A DNA stretch of 22,156 bases from Clostridia bacterium BRH_c25 (GCA_001515955.1 LOES01000028.1:1-22156); one strand, 5' to 3'; counted from the first letter of the stretch, positions 7,035 to 14,989 are shown. Notes: generated from the letters alone by a model not told the origin. A program made the numbers and translations.

Positions 7035-7490
7035 ATGAAAATATCAGATATAAAAAACCATCCTTCTTCAATTACGAGCACTATTGCACGGGAAGACAGG
7101 AGGTCTGATATCACAAGCGACAGGTCAAGCTTTGGTGATACTTTGAAAAAAACTGAAGAACAGGACTTAACCAGCCGCTTGAACAGACTCATGCATGATA
7201 TCGAAAAACAAGGTGAGCACCTTGCCAAGAGCATGGACATAAAAGAATTGAAGAACTATAAAAAGCTTATTTCCGAATTTATGAATGAGGTAGTGAATAA
7301 TTCACTTAAATTCTCAAAGCAAAGCAGCTTTGATAGAAGAGGAAGGCATAAGGTATATGCTCTTGTAAGAAAGGTCAATGCAAAAGTTGAGGAGCTTAGC
7401 AGAGAATTTCTTAAAGAAGAGAAGGATAATATAAAGATACTTGAAAGCATAGGAACCATAAAAGGAATGCTGTTTGATATGTACATGTAG
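7035..7490 (+). CDS. yaaR: YaaR family protein (DUF327)
   Basis: A 151-aa charged, largely helical protein with no signal peptide or membrane segment. The family is defined by the region from about residue 55 on: a LMHDIEKQGEHLAKS-like helix, then YKKLISEFMNEVV, and a C-terminal RRGRHKVYALVRKVN stretch. Length is close to B. subtilis YaaR (146 aa). The function is not established. GGGAGC lies 8 nt before the ATG. Position between darA and holB is the usual one and supports the call. A 46-bp hairpin repeat starts 12 bp after its stop codon. Confidence 0.9.
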   Translation: MKISDIKNHPSSITSTIAREDRRSDITSDRSSFGDTLKKTEEQDLTSRLNRLMHDIEKQGEHLAKSMDIKELKNYKKLISEFMNEVVNNSLKFSKQSSFDRRGRHKVYALVRKVNAKVEELSREFLKEEKDNIKILESIGTIKGMLFDMYM

Positions 7491-7501
7491 CTTTTTATGA
7501 T

Positions 7502-7547
7502 ATTGAACGCACATAAGTATTCCCATGGAGTATAGTGCGAATTCAAT
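7502..7547 (+). repeat. 46-bp hairpin element, copy A (3' of yaaR)
   Basis: ATTGAA-CGCAC (7502-7512) pairs with GTGCG-AA-TTCAAT (7535-7547): 11 bp of stem with a two-base AA bulge on the 3' side and a 22-nt loop. The copy at 12170-12215 (minus strand) is also 46 bp with 39 identical positions, including every stem and bulge base. Similarity extends a few bases on each side (ATGATA before, AACA after). Confidence 0.75.
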
Positions 7548-7630
7548 AACAGGAAGGAAAGCATTTTGCAAAACCTGATTGGACTATTTGTGATGATTTT
7601 TTGCATAATGCTTATATAAGGAGAAATAGT

Positions 7631-8635
7631 ATGGGGTTTAATGACATAGCAGGACAAAGGGTTATAGTTGAGAGTCTGAGGAATGCCGTTAAAAACAATA
7701 TGATATCAAACGGCTATATTTTCAGTGGGTCAAAGGGCTGTGGCAAGAAACTCATGGCCTTCATTTTTGCCATGGCTGCAAATTGCACCGGGGTAGCTGC
7801 TGACAAACCGTGCGGAAGCTGCAGCTCTTGTATAAGGACGAAAAGCGGCAATCACCCCAATATAGAGATCGTGAGACCTACCGGACTGAGTATAAAAATC
7901 AAGCAAATCCGTCAAATAATAAGTGATACAGCTAAAAAACCCTTTGAGAGCGGATACAAGGTAATTATTATTGAGAATGCGGAAAAGATGACTCATGATG
8001 CTCAGGATGCTTTCCTGAAAACACTTGAAGAACCCCCTGAGAATACTGTGTTTTTGCTGCTTGCAGAAAATCAAAATCTCCTGCTGCCTACAATTGTTTC
8101 GAGGTGCCAGGTTTATCAGTTCAAACCGGTTGCTGCCAAAGAGATAAAGGATTTTGTAGAAGCCAGATATGATTTTTCATCAGCAGACATTGATGCTGCA
8201 GTGAGGTACTCAAAAGGGGTGGTAGGCAAAGTGTTGGAGCTTCTTCAGGATAAGGAGCGCTATAAAGCTCATACTGTCTTCATTGATATACTGGAGAAGG
8301 CATTGCTGGGGAATGGGAGTGAGGCACAGCTAATGGCATCAGCAGTAGCTGAATCCAAGGATGAGGCAGAAAGATTCATGGAATTTTCTTTGACGTGGTT
8401 CAGGGATGTAATGGTGTTAAGGGAGAGCCAGGGGGCTTATGAGCAGCTTATTATCAATGTTGACAGCGTAGAAAAACTATCAAGACATAATTCTGCTTTG
8501 ACGGAAGGTAAATTAAACAGTATAATAGATATAATCAAGAGCACAGCGAGGTATGTCAAGTATAACGTTGGTATAAAAAACAGTATAGATGGCATGCTAT
8601 TTAATATTGCGGAGGTATGTTTGTACAATGGTTAA
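7631..8635 (+). CDS. holB: DNA polymerase III subunit delta'
   Basis: A 334-aa AAA+ clamp-loader subunit that helps load the beta sliding clamp at the replication fork. Visible are a P-loop-like GSKGCGKK (33-40), a zinc module with C52, C61, C64 and C67, the ENAEKMTHDAQDAFLKTLEEPP segment (Walker B region, about 115-136) and the SRC sensor motif (157-159). The P-loop ends KK rather than KT/KS, in line with delta' subunits that often do not hydrolyse ATP. AAGGAG lies 7 nt before the ATG at 7631; the reading frame continues upstream to a TTG at 7601, but that lacks a ribosome site. It overlaps yaaT by 8 bp. Its place between yaaR and yaaT is the conserved one. Confidence 0.95.
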   Translation: MGFNDIAGQRVIVESLRNAVKNNMISNGYIFSGSKGCGKKLMAFIFAMAANCTGVAADKPCGSCSSCIRTKSGNHPNIEIVRPTGLSIKIKQIRQIISDTAKKPFESGYKVIIIENAEKMTHDAQDAFLKTLEEPPENTVFLLLAENQNLLLPTIVSRCQVYQFKPVAAKEIKDFVEARYDFSSADIDAAVRYSKGVVGKVLELLQDKERYKAHTVFIDILEKALLGNGSEAQLMASAVAESKDEAERFMEFSLTWFRDVMVLRESQGAYEQLIINVDSVEKLSRHNSALTEGKLNSIIDIIKSTARYVKYNVGIKNSIDGMLFNIAEVCLYNG

Positions 8636-9509
8636 AACGGTTGGAGTAAGGTTTAAGAAAGCCGGCAAGATATACTACTTTGATCCCGGTGATTTGGAAA
8701 TAAATATTGATGACAATGTTGTAGTAGAGACCATCAGAGGCATTGAATTCGGTAAGGCTGTATTGGGAATAAGAGAAGTGTCTGAGAATGAAATAATTGC
8801 ACCGCTGAAGAAGGTTCTGAGAATCGCAACAGAAGAGGACAACAAAGTGTATGAAGACAACAAGGCAAAAGAAAAGGAAGCCTTCAACACATGCCTTCAG
8901 AAAATAAATCATCATAATCTTGGGATGAAGCTTATTGATGTGGAGTATACTTTTGATAACAACAAAATCATATTCTACTTTACAGCTGACGGCCGTGTAG
9001 ACTTCAGGGAGCTTGTAAAGGACCTGGCTTCAGTTTTCAAGACAAGAATAGAGCTTCGTCAGATAGGCGTAAGAGATGAAGCCAAAATGATAAGCGGTAT
9101 GGGACCTTGCGGAAAGAGCCTATGCTGTTCGACCTTCCTGGGTGATTTTGCACCCGTTTCTATCAAAATGGCAAAGGAACAAAATCTATCCCTCAATCCC
9201 ACTAAAATATCCGGTATTTGCGGAAGGTTGATGTGCTGCCTGAAATACGAGCACGACACATATGAATGCTCAAGGAAATACATGCCTAAGGTGGGAGCTT
9301 TGGTTGACACTCCTGAAGGCCGTGGGGAAGTGGTGGAATCCAATGTGCTTCTGGAAAAGGTAAAAGTAAAGCTGGAGCTGATGGAGGGCAATCTGCGCGT
9401 TATTAAGGATTATACTATCAAGGAGATAGTACAGCTGAAACCCGGGAAGGATATTGAGCCTGATATTGAGGGCGATATAGAGAATCTGGAGATGCTTGAA
9501 GACAGCTAA
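8628..9509 (+). CDS. ricT: PSP1-domain protein RicT (YaaT)
   Basis: A 293-aa PSP1-domain protein. In B. subtilis, RicT (YaaT) forms a complex with RicA and RicF that carries [4Fe-4S] clusters, speeds activation of Spo0A and affects RNase Y-dependent mRNA maturation. The middle holds the cysteine-rich core: GMGPCGKSLCC (C161, C166, C167) and GICGRLMCC (C198, C203, C204), plus C214, as expected for cluster binding. The N-terminal VGVRFKKAGKIYYFDPG and the acidic C-terminal tail also fit the family. GGAGG lies 12 nt before the ATG, which overlaps the end of holB by 8 bp. It is followed by a ferredoxin gene. The exact RNA role here is inferred from Bacillus. Confidence 0.93.
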   Translation: MVKTVGVRFKKAGKIYYFDPGDLEINIDDNVVVETIRGIEFGKAVLGIREVSENEIIAPLKKVLRIATEEDNKVYEDNKAKEKEAFNTCLQKINHHNLGMKLIDVEYTFDNNKIIFYFTADGRVDFRELVKDLASVFKTRIELRQIGVRDEAKMISGMGPCGKSLCCSTFLGDFAPVSIKMAKEQNLSLNPTKISGICGRLMCCLKYEHDTYECSRKYMPKVGALVDTPEGRGEVVESNVLLEKVKVKLELMEGNLRVIKDYTIKEIVQLKPGKDIEPDIEGDIENLEMLEDS

Positions 9510-9511
9510 TC

Positions 9512-9741
<230 letters not shown>

Positions 9742-9749
9742 TTAAGTTT

Positions 9750-9777
9750 AAAAAAAGACCGAAACGGTCTTTTTTTT
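9750..9777 (+). terminator. Intrinsic terminator after the ferredoxin gene
   Basis: A 6-bp stem AGACCG/CGGTCT (9756-9770, AAA loop) is flanked by an A-run and eight or more Ts. It is 9 bp past the ferredoxin stop codon. Confidence 0.9.
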
Positions 9778-9786
9778 CCATTTAGG

Positions 9787-9834
9787 CTTTGTCTGCGTAG
9801 CAACAAAGACAAAATGAGGGGGTTCGATGCCCCC
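9787..9834 (+). promoter_or_regulatory. Two-hairpin leader before the tRNA methyltransferase gene, second hairpin T-arm-like
   Basis: The first hairpin pairs CTTTGT (9787-9792) with ACAAAG (9803-9808) and has an inner TGC/GCA. The second is GGGGG-TTCGATG-CCCCC (9818-9834), five pairs and a seven-base loop beginning TTCGA, as in a tRNA T-arm. No acceptor, D or anticodon arm fits around it, so it is not a tRNA gene. It may be a leader structure or a tRNA remnant. Confidence 0.4.
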
Positions 9835-9859
9835 GAATTTTCTTTAGGAGAGGTATGTC

Positions 9860-10600
9860 ATGGAAGAACGTATGTTGCAGGATGAAACCGTTGATGATTT
9901 GCAGAATGGATACAAAATAATACAGAAAAGCCATGCCTTCAGGTTTGGCGTTGATGCTGTGCTCCTGGCGGATTTCGCCAATATAAAGCATGAGCATTCG
10001 GTCATTGATCTGGGAACCGGCACAGGTATAATCCCTATACTGATATATGCCAAGAAAAAGCCGTCAGAAATAACAGCAGTGGAAATACAGCGGGATATGG
10101 CTGACATGGCAGAACGCAGTATCAAGTTGAATGGACTTGGCAATAACATTAAAGTGCTGTGTATGGATCTGAAGGATGCTCCCATGCTATTGGGAAAGGC
10201 AAGGTATGATTGTGTAGTGACCAATCCCCCCTATGTGAAAAAGGAAAGCGGGATAAATAATCCCTCTGAGTCCAAGGCAATTGCACGTTTTGAAATAATG
10301 TGCAGCCTGGAGGAGGTTCTGATGGCAGCTAAAGAGCTGCTAAAACCTGGAGGAAAGCTTTTTATGGTGCATAGAACTGACCGCCTGGCAGACATAATAT
10401 ATGAAATGAGAAATAACGGCATTGAACCGAAGAGGATAAGATTTGTGCATCCTTCCATAGGGAAAAGGCCTAATTTGCTTTTGATCGAAGGAGCCAGGGG
10501 GGGGAATAAGGAACTTAAGTTCATGGACCCCTTGTACATACGCGATGAAAATGGAGAATACACCGAGGAGATACATAGGATATACGGGAGGACAAAATAA
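9860..10600 (+). CDS. trmN6: YabB-type tRNA1(Val) adenine-37 N6-methyltransferase
   Basis: A 246-aa class I SAM-dependent methyltransferase. The SAM-binding motif I is DLGTGTG (50-56), an acidic VE follows at the end of strand 2 (about 74-75), and the catalytic NPPY is at 122-125, the signature of N6-adenine and related amino-methyltransferases. B. subtilis YabB, found at the same place in this gene block, belongs to the TrmN6 family that methylates A37 of tRNA1(Val). The target RNA here is not shown by the sequence. AGGAGAGG lies 7 nt before the ATG. It shares one base with the rsmI start (TAATG), so the two are coupled. The yazA (GIY-YIG) gene usually found between them in Bacillus is absent. 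Confidence 0.9.
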   Translation: MEERMLQDETVDDLQNGYKIIQKSHAFRFGVDAVLLADFANIKHEHSVIDLGTGTGIIPILIYAKKKPSEITAVEIQRDMADMAERSIKLNGLGNNIKVLCMDLKDAPMLLGKARYDCVVTNPPYVKKESGINNPSESKAIARFEIMCSLEEVLMAAKELLKPGGKLFMVHRTDRLADIIYEMRNNGIEPKRIRFVHPSIGKRPNLLLIEGARGGNKELKFMDPLYIRDENGEYTEEIHRIYGRTK

Positions 10601-11445
10601 TGACCGGAATTTTATACTTATGCGCAACTCCCATAGGAAACCTTGAGGATATAACCTTAAGGTGCATCAGGATACTCGGAGAGGTAGATATTATTGCTGC
10701 CGAGGATACCAGGCATACCGTCAAGCTGTTGAACCATATACATATCCGCAAACCCTTGATAAGCTATCATGAACATAATAAATTTGAAAAGGGTAGTGAC
10801 ATAGTAGAGCTTCTGAAATCAGGAAAAAACATAGCCCTTGTTTCTGATGCAGGCATGCCTGCCATATCTGATCCGGGAGAAGAGCTGGTCAGGCTTTGTG
10901 TTGAAAACGGTATTGATATAATCCCGGTTCCCGGGCCTACTGCTTCACTTTCAGCATTAATTGTTTCGGGGTTCTCCACGGCAAGATTCTGTTTTGAAGG
11001 CTTTTTACCGGTAAATAAGAAGGAGAAAAGAGAAAGATTAAAAAAACTTTCCATTGAAACAAGAACCATTATATGTTATGAAGCTCCGCATCGTTTGATG
11101 GATACACTGGGTGACATCCTGGAACAGCTTGGAGATAGAAGAATATCAGTATCAAGAGAAATAACCAAAAAATTTGAAGAGACTGTAAGGGATAACATCA
11201 GCCAAATAATCAAAATTTATAAAGAACGTTCGATTAAAGGTGAATTTGTTCTGATTATCGAAGGTATAAATGAGAAAGAACTTGTTGATATTGAAGTGAA
11301 GAAATGGGATAATATAACCATTGAGGATCACATAAAAATGTATCTGCGACAGGGATTATATAAAAAGGAAGCAATTAAAAAAGTAGCAGAGGATAGAAAG
11401 CTGCCGAAGAAGGAAATATATAAAATAGGGTGTAATATTGAATAA
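10600..11445 (+). CDS. rsmI: 16S rRNA (cytidine-1402-2'-O)-methyltransferase
   Basis: The product is 281 aa, standard length for RsmI, which methylates the ribose of C1402 in the 16S rRNA decoding centre. The tetrapyrrole-methylase fold is marked by LCATPIGNLEDIT (8-19), AAEDTRHT (33-40), the SDAGMPAISDPGEELV loop, VPGPTASLSALIVSGF and YEAPHRL. A small basic C-terminal domain, typical of RsmI, ends the protein. GGGAGG lies 7 nt before the ATG. The gene overlaps the end of the YabB-type methyltransferase gene by one base. It precedes the DUF1858 gene by 51 bp. Confidence 0.96.
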   Translation: MTGILYLCATPIGNLEDITLRCIRILGEVDIIAAEDTRHTVKLLNHIHIRKPLISYHEHNKFEKGSDIVELLKSGKNIALVSDAGMPAISDPGEELVRLCVENGIDIIPVPGPTASLSALIVSGFSTARFCFEGFLPVNKKEKRERLKKLSIETRTIICYEAPHRLMDTLGDILEQLGDRRISVSREITKKFEETVRDNISQIIKIYKERSIKGEFVLIIEGINEKELVDIEVKKWDNITIEDHIKMYLRQGLYKKEAIKKVAEDRKLPKKEIYKIGCNIE

Positions 11446-11496
11446 TTCGTTTTTGCTTTCTAATGCCTGTCAGGATTTTCGAAAGGAGGACATAAA

Positions 11497-11691
11497 ATGA
11501 AATTTACAAAAGATATGACTGTTGCCCAGATTCTGAGAGCAAATCCCAAGACTGCCGAAGTTTTCATGAGATATGGAATGCACTGTCTTGGCTGCCCTGG
11601 TGCTACAGGAGAATCTGTAGAACAGGCTGCAATGGTGCATGGTTTCGATGGAGAACAGTTACTGGCTGATTTGAATAATGTTGGCGAGTGA
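11497..11691 (+). CDS. DUF1858 protein with CxxC redox motif
   Basis: A 64-aa protein made almost wholly of a DUF1858 domain, the small domain also described as the hybrid-cluster-protein-associated redox disulfide domain. It starts with a helix-rich MTVAQILRANPKTAEVFMRYG and then MHCLGCPGA, with C30 and C33 forming a CxxC pair. Its biochemical role is unknown; a redox or metal-binding function is inferred from the cysteine pair. AAAGGAGGA lies 7 nt before the ATG. It is the last gene of the trmN6-rsmI run and ends at a bidirectional terminator facing abrB. Confidence 0.88.
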   Translation: MKFTKDMTVAQILRANPKTAEVFMRYGMHCLGCPGATGESVEQAAMVHGFDGEQLLADLNNVGE

Positions 11692-11696
11692 AGCAT

Positions 11697-11724
11697 AAAA
11701 GGTTAGGATTTCTCCTAACCTTTT
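11697..11724. terminator. Bidirectional terminator between the DUF1858 gene and abrB
   Basis: A perfect 8-bp stem (11701-11708 with 11713-11720) is flanked by AAAA and TTTT and lies between two convergent genes. Confidence 0.85.
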
Positions 11725-11727
11725 GAA

Positions 11728-11967
11728 TTACTTCTTGAACTCTTCCATACAAGCCGGGCATATATTCTTGCCCTTGTATTGTATTACGTCTTTTGCATTT
11801 CCGCAGAATATGCATGCTGGTTCATATTTCTTCAATATGATATGCTCGCCATCAACATAAATCTCCAAGGAATCCTTTTCCTCTATGTTAAGAGTTCTCC
11901 TCAATTCTATTGGAATTACAACTCTGCCGAGCTCGTCAACCTTTCTTACTATACCTGTAGACTTCAA
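11728..11967 (-). CDS. abrB: AbrB-family transition-state regulator
   Basis: A 79-aa AbrB/SpoVT-type DNA-binding protein. The N-terminal swapped-hairpin domain (about 1-47) reads KSTGIVRKVDELGRVVIPIELRR, the family signature. The C-terminal part differs from the Bacillus protein (about 94-96 aa): it holds CIFCG (C52, C55) and CPAC (C70, C73), a likely four-cysteine metal-binding knuckle. AGGAGGGA lies 8 nt before a TTG start, and no ATG or GTG fits better. AbrB represses stationary-phase genes during growth and is itself repressed by Spo0A in Bacillus. A perfect Spo0A heptamer lies next to the predicted -10 here. It follows rsmI in this gene block, as in B. subtilis. Confidence 0.93.
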   Translation of the reverse strand: MKSTGIVRKVDELGRVVIPIELRRTLNIEEKDSLEIYVDGEHIILKKYEPACIFCGNAKDVIQYKGKNICPACMEEFKK

Positions 11968-11987
11968 CTTAGATCTCCCTCCTTTAC

Positions 11988-12008
11988 ATTATATAACAAA
12001 ATTCGACA
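11988..12008 (-). promoter_or_regulatory. abrB promoter -10 with adjacent Spo0A box
   Basis: On the minus strand TGTCGAA (12008-12002) is followed 8 bp later by TATAAT (11993-11988) and then by the ribosome site. The box would sit about 10-15 bp upstream of the -10, in the spacer, so bound Spo0A could block polymerase. No good -35 is seen. Further upstream (12064-12087) there is an 8-bp inverted repeat, ATGAATAA/TTATTCAT, and a TTTCGCGAAA palindrome at 12109-12118. Confidence 0.55.
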
Positions 12009-12169
12009 ATTTCTTCTGCAATTAAATGTTAACATTTATGACAATAAAAGTCAACAGTATAAAATGAATAAAATAATAATTATTCATCAAAATATCTTAT
12101 GCTATATATTTCGCGAAAAACATTTTACATTCTTAATTCAGATTTCGCGTAAATGTTTCCTTGATTGTT

Positions 12170-12215
12170 ATTGAATTCGCACTTTGCCCAATGTAAATAC
12201 TTTTGTGCGTTCAAT
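12170..12215 (-). repeat. 46-bp hairpin element, copy B (3' of cwlD)
   Basis: On the minus strand this copy has the same 11-bp stem, two-base AA bulge and 22-nt loop as the copy at 7502-7547. Seven differences from copy A all lie in the loop region. It begins 18 bp past the cwlD stop codon, in the same orientation as cwlD, as copy A does relative to yaaR. It also lies about 200 bp upstream of abrB. Confidence 0.75.
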
Positions 12216-12233
12216 ATATCATTGTATAATAGA

Positions 12234-12968
12234 CTATAATGAAGAATACATATCCGAAAAAAATTTTTTCAGTCCGTCATATATAGCTTCTGCCATAACT
12301 GTTTGAAAATCGTCCTGCCTCAGCAGCCTGCCTTCTTCAAGGTTAGTCATATATCCTACCTCAATCAATACACCGGGAGTTTTTGTACTTCGCAGTATAT
12401 ATAAGTTTTCAGGCAGCACTTTAGAAGTAAGTTTATCATTTTCTAAAAAACTTCTATAGAGGATTTCATCTATACTGTTTCCTATACATTGAGCCAATCT
12501 TTTTTCATCTTCAGAGTCGTAATAGTAGAAAATTATTGCGCCCTTTGTCTGAGGGTTGCTTCGAAAGCAGTTGGAATGTATGCTCACAAATACATCTGCT
12601 TCGCTATTGTCTATTATATTCCGCCGCCCATCCAGATCTCTTCTGTACCTGGACAACTGCAAATTACTCTTGCTTTCAAGAGATACATCCCTATCTCTTG
12701 TCAGAATAACTTTCATACCGTCATTCATAAGAAGCTCTTTTAGCTTTAGCGATATATCAAGATTAATATCCTTTTCATTGAAGTGGTCACTCAAGGAGGC
12801 ACCCCCATCCACTCCCCCGTGTCCAGGATCGATGACTATCACCAGGTCCTTCATATCTGTTTCTGATTCTTTGAAATATTCTTGCCCATATTCATCAAGA
12901 GCAGATAATAATATTATTGCTAATGCCACTGAAACAACAAATGATATAACGCGGTTAATGATTGACAT
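12234..12968 (-). CDS. cwlD: Germination-specific N-acetylmuramoyl-L-alanine amidase CwlD
   Basis: The product is about 244 aa, close to B. subtilis CwlD (237 aa). An N-terminal signal-anchor (about 4-25) is followed by an Amidase_3 domain with VIVIDPGHGGVDGG (zinc His), NEKDINLDI (zinc Glu), SIHSN (zinc His) and EVGYMTN (catalytic Glu). CwlD removes stem peptides from cortex peptidoglycan during sporulation so that muramic delta-lactam can form, which later marks the cortex for germination enzymes. The frame stays open upstream to 13079, but that part runs into a hairpin and lacks a ribosome site. I prefer the ATG at 12968, with a GCAGGGA-like site before it. A 46-bp hairpin element follows the stop. 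The gene is divergent from the FAD/Rieske gene. Confidence 0.92.
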   Translation of the reverse strand: MSIINRVISFVVSVALAIILLSALDEYGQEYFKESETDMKDLVIVIDPGHGGVDGGASLSDHFNEKDINLDISLKLKELLMNDGMKVILTRDRDVSLESKSNLQLSRYRRDLDGRRNIIDNSEADVFVSIHSNCFRSNPQTKGAIIFYYYDSEDEKRLAQCIGNSIDEILYRSFLENDKLTSKVLPENLYILRSTKTPGVLIEVGYMTNLEEGRLLRQDDFQTVMAEAIYDGLKKFFSDMYSSL

Positions 12969-13064
12969 AAGTGCATCCCTGCCTTTTAATATCTCATTAA
13001 TTATATTCACTGTTGACCCTTTAGATGCAGCACGAATATTTTTCATGAAGCCGCAAATGATAAG

Positions 13065-13083
13065 AAGAATGCGAAGCATTCTT
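13065..13083. repeat. Short hairpin upstream of cwlD
   Basis: AAGAATGC pairs with GCATTCTT around a GAA loop (8-bp perfect stem). It abuts the CTAG-rich element at 13084 and may belong to the same repeat insertion. Confidence 0.45.
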
Positions 13084-13205
13084 CAGTCACTAGTCGCTAG
13101 ACTCTAGTCGCTAGGATTAGGGTAGGCCTCCGAAGACTGGGCTAAGCCTGTACCCATAAGGAATACCAAGAAATCTAGAGACTAGAGACTAGTGTCTAGT
13201 CTCTG
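13084..13205. repeat. CTAG-rich inverted-repeat element, copy 3
   Basis: A 122-bp element. Its ends (13084-13115 and 13174-13205) are imperfect inverted repeats of 32 bp with about 25 matches, made of CTAGTC/GACTAG motifs, with a 58-bp core. The left arm starts with the same 15 bases as the arm at 6524. It fills most of the space between the divergent cwlD and FAD/Rieske genes, so both promoters must lie in or near it. Confidence 0.65.
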
Positions 13206-13224
13206 AAAAATGTAGGGAGTGAAA

Positions 13225-14799
13225 ATGTTAATGGAAAAAGGTAAAGACATGAAGCATATCGATTTTGAGACTCCTCCTGAGCCTTACTGGCTGGCATCCT
13301 CTGGCAGAACCAACTATCCGGCATTAGATAATGATATAAAAGTAGACGCTGCAATAGTCGGAGGAGGCATGGTGGGTATAACCTCCGCCTATCTGCTGAA
13401 AAAAGCGGGTTTGAGAGTAGCTGTGATTGAAGCGGATAGAATCCTACAGGGAACAACAGGACATACTACAGCAAAAATTACCTCACAGCACAGTCTTATA
13501 TATGCCAAGATAAAAAATTATATGGGAGAGGAAAAAGCAAGGCAGTATGCAGAAGCAAATGAAGCAGCTATTAGTACTATTTCAGGCTTGATAAAACAAG
13601 AGGGAATTAGCTGTGACTTTCACTGGGAACCTGCTTACACCTTTACTCTTACTGATTCATATTTACAAAAAATAGCTGATGAGGCCAATGTAGCGGCCAG
13701 TCTTGGCATAAAAGCATCATTCATTGAGGATATACCGTTGCCTTTTAAGGTCAAAGGTGCAGTAAGGTTTGATGACCAGGCCCGGTTTCACCCCCGCAAA
13801 TATCTTCTTGCATTGGCCGGTAAGATAGATGGGGATGGAAGCTTTATATTCGAACACACAAGAGTAGCCGATATAAATGAAGGGAATCCGGGTATTGTAA
13901 TTACCAATCAAGGGAAAAGGATAACTGCTGATAATGTCATCATAGCCTCACATTTTCCCTGCTATGATGGTATGGGCTTTTACTTTGCCAGAATGTATCC
14001 TGAAAGGTCCTATGCAATGGCAGTAAAGGTTAAGGAGAAATTCCTGGGAGGTATGTATATTACAGCAGAAGATCCTGCAAAATCAGTACGTTCTCAGGAA
14101 CATGAGGGTGAAGAGCTTTTGATTGTTTCCGGCGAACATCACAAAACAGCTCATGGAACAGACCTGTATAAGCATTATGAAAACCTTATGGAATTTACGA
14201 AGAAGCACTATGATGTACAGGAATTGTTATTCAGATGGTCCACTCAGGATTACACTACTATTGACAAAGTACCTTATGTAGGCAGGCTGACCTCAAAGAC
14301 TCCTAATATATACGTGGCAACAGGCTTCAGAAAATGGGGCATGACAAACAGCACAGCAGCTGCAATGATTATTAAGGACTTGATCATGAAAGGCGAAAAT
14401 CCATGGGCAGATGTATATGACCCTTCCAGGTTTATCCCCAACCCTTCGATTACCAGCTTTATATCAATAAATGCAGATGTTGCAGCTAAATTCATCACAG
14501 GAAAACTAAAGCCTGTGCCTCATGATATTGACATTGAAAAAGGAAAAGCAAAAGCAGTAGAGATAGAAGGACATAAAATGGGGGTATATCGAGATGAAAA
14601 GGGTCAGCTGCATACTGTAGATACCACTTGTACACATATGGGCTGTGAATTGAAATGGAACGATGCGGAAAAGTCATGGGACTGCCCATGCCATGGGTCC
14701 AGATTCACCTATGAGGGCGAAATAATTGAAGGGCCTGCAATCAATAAGCTTCAGCATGATTGCCATAGCAAGAATAAGATTGACCCAAACATAATGTAG
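13225..14799 (+). CDS. FAD-dependent oxidoreductase with C-terminal Rieske domain (YhfW type)
   Basis: The product is about 524 aa. An N-terminal DAO-type FAD domain begins with AAIVGGGMVGITSAYLL (about 42-58) and an acidic VIEAD end of strand 2. A GTTGHTTAKIT stretch follows, and FRKWGMTNSTAAAMI (about 360-375) completes the FAD site. The last 100 residues form a Rieske [2Fe-2S] domain: CTHMGC and CPCHGS give ligands C469, H471, C487 and H490, with C474/C489 as the possible disulfide. B. subtilis YhfW has this architecture. The substrate is unknown. GGGAG lies 5 nt before the ATG at 13225; a GTG at 13219 and an ATG at 13231 are alternatives. It is monocistronic, with a terminator after it. 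Confidence 0.9.
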   Translation: MLMEKGKDMKHIDFETPPEPYWLASSGRTNYPALDNDIKVDAAIVGGGMVGITSAYLLKKAGLRVAVIEADRILQGTTGHTTAKITSQHSLIYAKIKNYMGEEKARQYAEANEAAISTISGLIKQEGISCDFHWEPAYTFTLTDSYLQKIADEANVAASLGIKASFIEDIPLPFKVKGAVRFDDQARFHPRKYLLALAGKIDGDGSFIFEHTRVADINEGNPGIVITNQGKRITADNVIIASHFPCYDGMGFYFARMYPERSYAMAVKVKEKFLGGMYITAEDPAKSVRSQEHEGEELLIVSGEHHKTAHGTDLYKHYENLMEFTKKHYDVQELLFRWSTQDYTTIDKVPYVGRLTSKTPNIYVATGFRKWGMTNSTAAAMIIKDLIMKGENPWADVYDPSRFIPNPSITSFISINADVAAKFITGKLKPVPHDIDIEKGKAKAVEIEGHKMGVYRDEKGQLHTVDTTCTHMGCELKWNDAEKSWDCPCHGSRFTYEGEIIEGPAINKLQHDCHSKNKIDPNIM

Positions 14800-14806
14800 T
14801 ACGCAT

Positions 14807-14838
14807 AAAAAGAGTCTCTTCGATAGAGACTTTTTTAT
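14807..14838 (+). terminator. Intrinsic terminator after the FAD/Rieske gene
   Basis: GTCTCT (14814-14819) pairs with AGAGAC (14825-14830) around a TCGAT loop, with an A-run before and TTTTTT after. Confidence 0.88.
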
Positions 14839-14989
14839 TTTACTGTATTTCTGCAATAATTGTAGGAATAACAATGTTGAGATTCCAAACAAGCAAGAAA
14901 TGGCACATTTTATATAATTATTAGAGGGGATATGTAACAAATGGAGAAACATCTTACATATGACTGTTTGTATAAGGGGGGATATATAT

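Noticed and set aside
6677..7240. 187-codon open frame on the minus strand
   Set aside because: It is the antisense of darA and yaaR, with Ser/Ile-rich low-complexity translation.
9818..9834. A tRNA gene based on the TTCGA T-arm-like hairpin
   Set aside because: No acceptor stem, D-arm or anticodon arm can be formed with the flanking bases.
11779..12174. 131-codon open frame on the plus strand antisense to abrB and its promoter
   Set aside because: It overlaps the abrB gene and a non-coding AT-rich region, lacks a ribosome site, and its translation looks like no protein family.
12969..13079. N-terminal extension of CwlD by 37 residues
   Set aside because: The extension has no ribosome site, starts inside a hairpin next to a repeat, and exceeds the usual CwlD length.
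12556..13107. 183-codon open frame on the plus strand
   Set aside because: It is antisense to cwlD, whose active-site motifs are clear; the frame has no recognisable domain.
14900..14918. Sigma-54 promoter at TGGCAC upstream of the nitrilase-family gene
   Set aside because: The required TTGC-like element five bases downstream is missing.
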